A stretch of 64,000 nucleotides of DNA. It comes from an uncultured Clostridia bacterium. GTDB lineage: Bacteria; Bacillota; Clostridia; Christensenellales; CAG-138. A program made the position numbers and the translations under genes. The notes beneath the pieces were generated by a model. The model was given only the letters and a program-made list of their open reading frames with translations. It was not told the DNA's origin and did no database searches. Every line of letters begins with the position of its first letter. Positions within the stretch are counted from its first letter, which is position 1. Positions 62,808 to 64,000 of the stretch are shown piece after piece. Location of the stretch: positions 1-64,000 of the forward strand of contig CAMKES010000006.1 of the NCBI GenBank assembly GCA_946411635.1, given 5' to 3'.

Positions 62808-62829
62808 GGGTTGTAAACCTGGGGAGCCA
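62808..62829 (+). pseudogene. Partial copy of the tRNA-Asn 3' end
   Basis: GGGTTGTAA followed by ACCTGGGGAGCCA. These match tRNA-Asn 61662-61670 and 61682-61694 exactly; the 11 nt of the T-arm between them are missing. Includes the acceptor 3' strand, discriminator and CCA. Confidence 0.7.
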
Positions 62830-62832
62830 AAA

Positions 62833-62904
62833 AAGAAACCTCTTTTGTCTACCAAGGCAAAAGAGGTTTTCTTCTTTGAAATACGCTAAAGAATATGGTA
62901 TAAT
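62833..62904 (+). repeat. Hairpin-promoter module, copy 2
   Basis: A hairpin (arms AAGAAACCTCTTTTG / CAAAAGAGGTTTTCTT with ACCAAGG in the loop) is followed by a strong promoter, -35 TTGAAA (62876-62881), 17-bp spacer, -10 TATAAT (62899-62904). It shares ACCTCTTTTGTCTRCCAAGG and GTATAATKATCTCA with copy 1 and starts 4 nt after the tRNA-like remnant. Confidence 0.75.
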
Positions 62905-62939
62905 GATCTCAAAAACTTAGGATATGCGGGAAAAAATGT

Positions 62940-63944
62940 ATGAATGATGATATCAAATACGTGTTTTCACTGTTTTTTGACGATACACCGATCACAGATC
63001 ACCTGATTGATACAAGCCGGGGTGACGCCGATTTTCGAGCGACGTTCATCATCGAAACAACCGCGGGAAGCAAATATGCGTTAAAGCTTGCCGATAACGA
63101 TTTTACGTTCCCGGAAAAGATCTCCGTCTGGCAGAGAACGGTGGAAGAGTATCGGAAGCTCGGTTATTTCTGCCCGAGGATATTTCGGGACAAGTCGGGG
63201 CATTTTCCAATCGTAGATTACAGGGGACACAGATGCGCGGCATACGCAGAGGAGTTTGCACCGTTCCGCCCGATCGAAGACAGATTTTCGGACGACTCCG
63301 GTAAGAACGAGGCGCTGTATGACAGGTATAAGCGGGACATCTGGCAGATGACGGCAAGAATCGCAGCGCAGTATTTCGACTATACGGAATATCCTTCGGC
63401 GTACTGCCTGTTTGAAACCTTCTGCCCCAGCGACAAGATGGACGAAGTGTTAGAAAACGCTTTTGCATGGAAGGAATATGCGGATAAGCTTCCGTATGAA
63501 TTCAAGGAACAGGTTGAGAGAATATGGCGCTTGTGGATGGAAAACAGAGCCGCGCTTGAACCGAGGTATAAAAAACTGCCGACATCCGTTTTTCAAGCCG
63601 ACCTCAATGCATCAAACATCCTTGTGGATGATGAGGGCAGATTCGTCGGCGTATATGATTTCAATCTCTGCGGCAGGGACGTTTTTCTAAATTACCTTAT
63701 GCGGGAAAGTAACGGCGTTTCCGGGATTTGTGAGGCCTTGAAGATTGCTTCTGAGTACTATCGGTTCTCGGATATTGAAAAGGATACTGCACTGATGCTG
63801 TATCGCTGTCTGAAGCCGCTGTGGTACACCAGAGTAGAGGCGCTGAAGAATGCGGGAAACGATCCTGACGCGATAAAAGCATGTCTCAGCGAGACAGAAC
63901 ACGCGCTGACTTCGCCCATAGACTTTTCGGAGTACATGGGGTGA
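62940..63944 (+). CDS. Aminoglycoside phosphotransferase-family kinase
   Basis: A 334-aa protein with the APH/choline-kinase fold. An N-lobe with YALKLADND (ATP-binding Lys) is followed by the catalytic loop FQADLNASNILVDD (219-226 as Q-A-D-L-N-A-S-N) and the metal motif YDFN with Asp240. The usual first residue of the loop, His, is Gln here, while the catalytic Asp221 and Asn226 remain. AT-rich and with its own promoter. The substrate could be an antibiotic, a sugar or a small alcohol; sequence alone does not decide. After the stop the last 56 bases hold nothing recognisable. Confidence 0.85.
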   Translation: MNDDIKYVFSLFFDDTPITDHLIDTSRGDADFRATFIIETTAGSKYALKLADNDFTFPEKISVWQRTVEEYRKLGYFCPRIFRDKSGHFPIVDYRGHRCAAYAEEFAPFRPIEDRFSDDSGKNEALYDRYKRDIWQMTARIAAQYFDYTEYPSAYCLFETFCPSDKMDEVLENAFAWKEYADKLPYEFKEQVERIWRLWMENRAALEPRYKKLPTSVFQADLNASNILVDDEGRFVGVYDFNLCGRDVFLNYLMRESNGVSGICEALKIASEYYRFSDIEKDTALMLYRCLKPLWYTRVEALKNAGNDPDAIKACLSETEHALTSPIDFSEYMG

Positions 63945-64000
63945 GAAAAAGGAATCATCCGTTTTGTCAGCAAGTTACGTTTGTTCTTTCTTCCCTCAGA

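Overview
The window is a high-GC chromosomal segment from a low-abundance-style Firmicutes lineage, most likely a spore-forming member of class Clostridia. The evidence is the recF-remB-gyrB-gyrA block, CdaA/CdaR, RicT, a CotH-family protein, a SpoIID-family protein, an mreC-mreD-PBP2 operon, strong AGGAGG ribosome sites and sigma-A type promoters. I cannot fix the genus. Codon use and intergenic style look uniform from about 0.2 to 54.2 kb. Two visibly AT-richer patches (54.2-55.2 kb and 61.5-64.0 kb) look acquired.

Layout. 0.2-5.0 kb: a CotH / VTC-domain / DUF4956 operon (minus strand). 5.1-12.3 kb: recF-remB-gyrB-gyrA-cca, one tightly packed minus-strand operon with a clear promoter, but without dnaA/dnaN upstream. 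12.5-16.6 kb: typA, a GNAT acetyltransferase, an EamA transporter and an acyltransferase-like protein, also minus strand and chained by 4-bp overlaps. 16.7-18.0 kb: rarA (plus). 18.0-24.0 kb: a secreted SpoIID/SH3/dockerin protein, a FAD-dependent oxidoreductase and cdaA-cdaR (cyclic di-AMP synthesis). 24.1-29.5 kb: trxB-nth-obg-yhbY and an ABC-2 exporter pair. 29.6-34.8 kb: an unknown one-TM protein and a moxR-DUF58-transglutaminase operon. 35-42.9 kb: glgP, a PG-binding/NlpC-P60 hydrolase, mreC-mreD-PBP2 and a small membrane protein. 43.0-45.8 kb: an ABC importer pair with no binding protein, and an LRR lipoprotein.

45.9-54.2 kb is the most distinctive metabolic locus. It holds a ssnA-ygfK-molybdenum hydroxylase operon of the type associated with selenium-dependent purine/urate catabolism. 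A threonine-synthase-like PLP enzyme is transcribed divergently from it. The shared control region has two good promoters and an inverted repeat lying between them. 54.3-55.2 kb: an AT-rich GNAT gene and a palindromic repeat element. 55.2-61.5 kb: serC-serA, then a conserved-hypothetical-holB-ricT cluster followed by an EamA transporter and a TfoX-like protein. 61.6-64.0 kb: tRNA-Asn followed by two AT-rich genes (GNAT, APH-like phosphotransferase). Each is preceded by a near-identical hairpin-promoter module, and the second module follows a partial copy of the tRNA-Asn 3' end. This arrangement suggests a tRNA-anchored insertion site.

There is no CRISPR array, rRNA, intact insertion sequence, phage module or recognisable riboswitch in the window.
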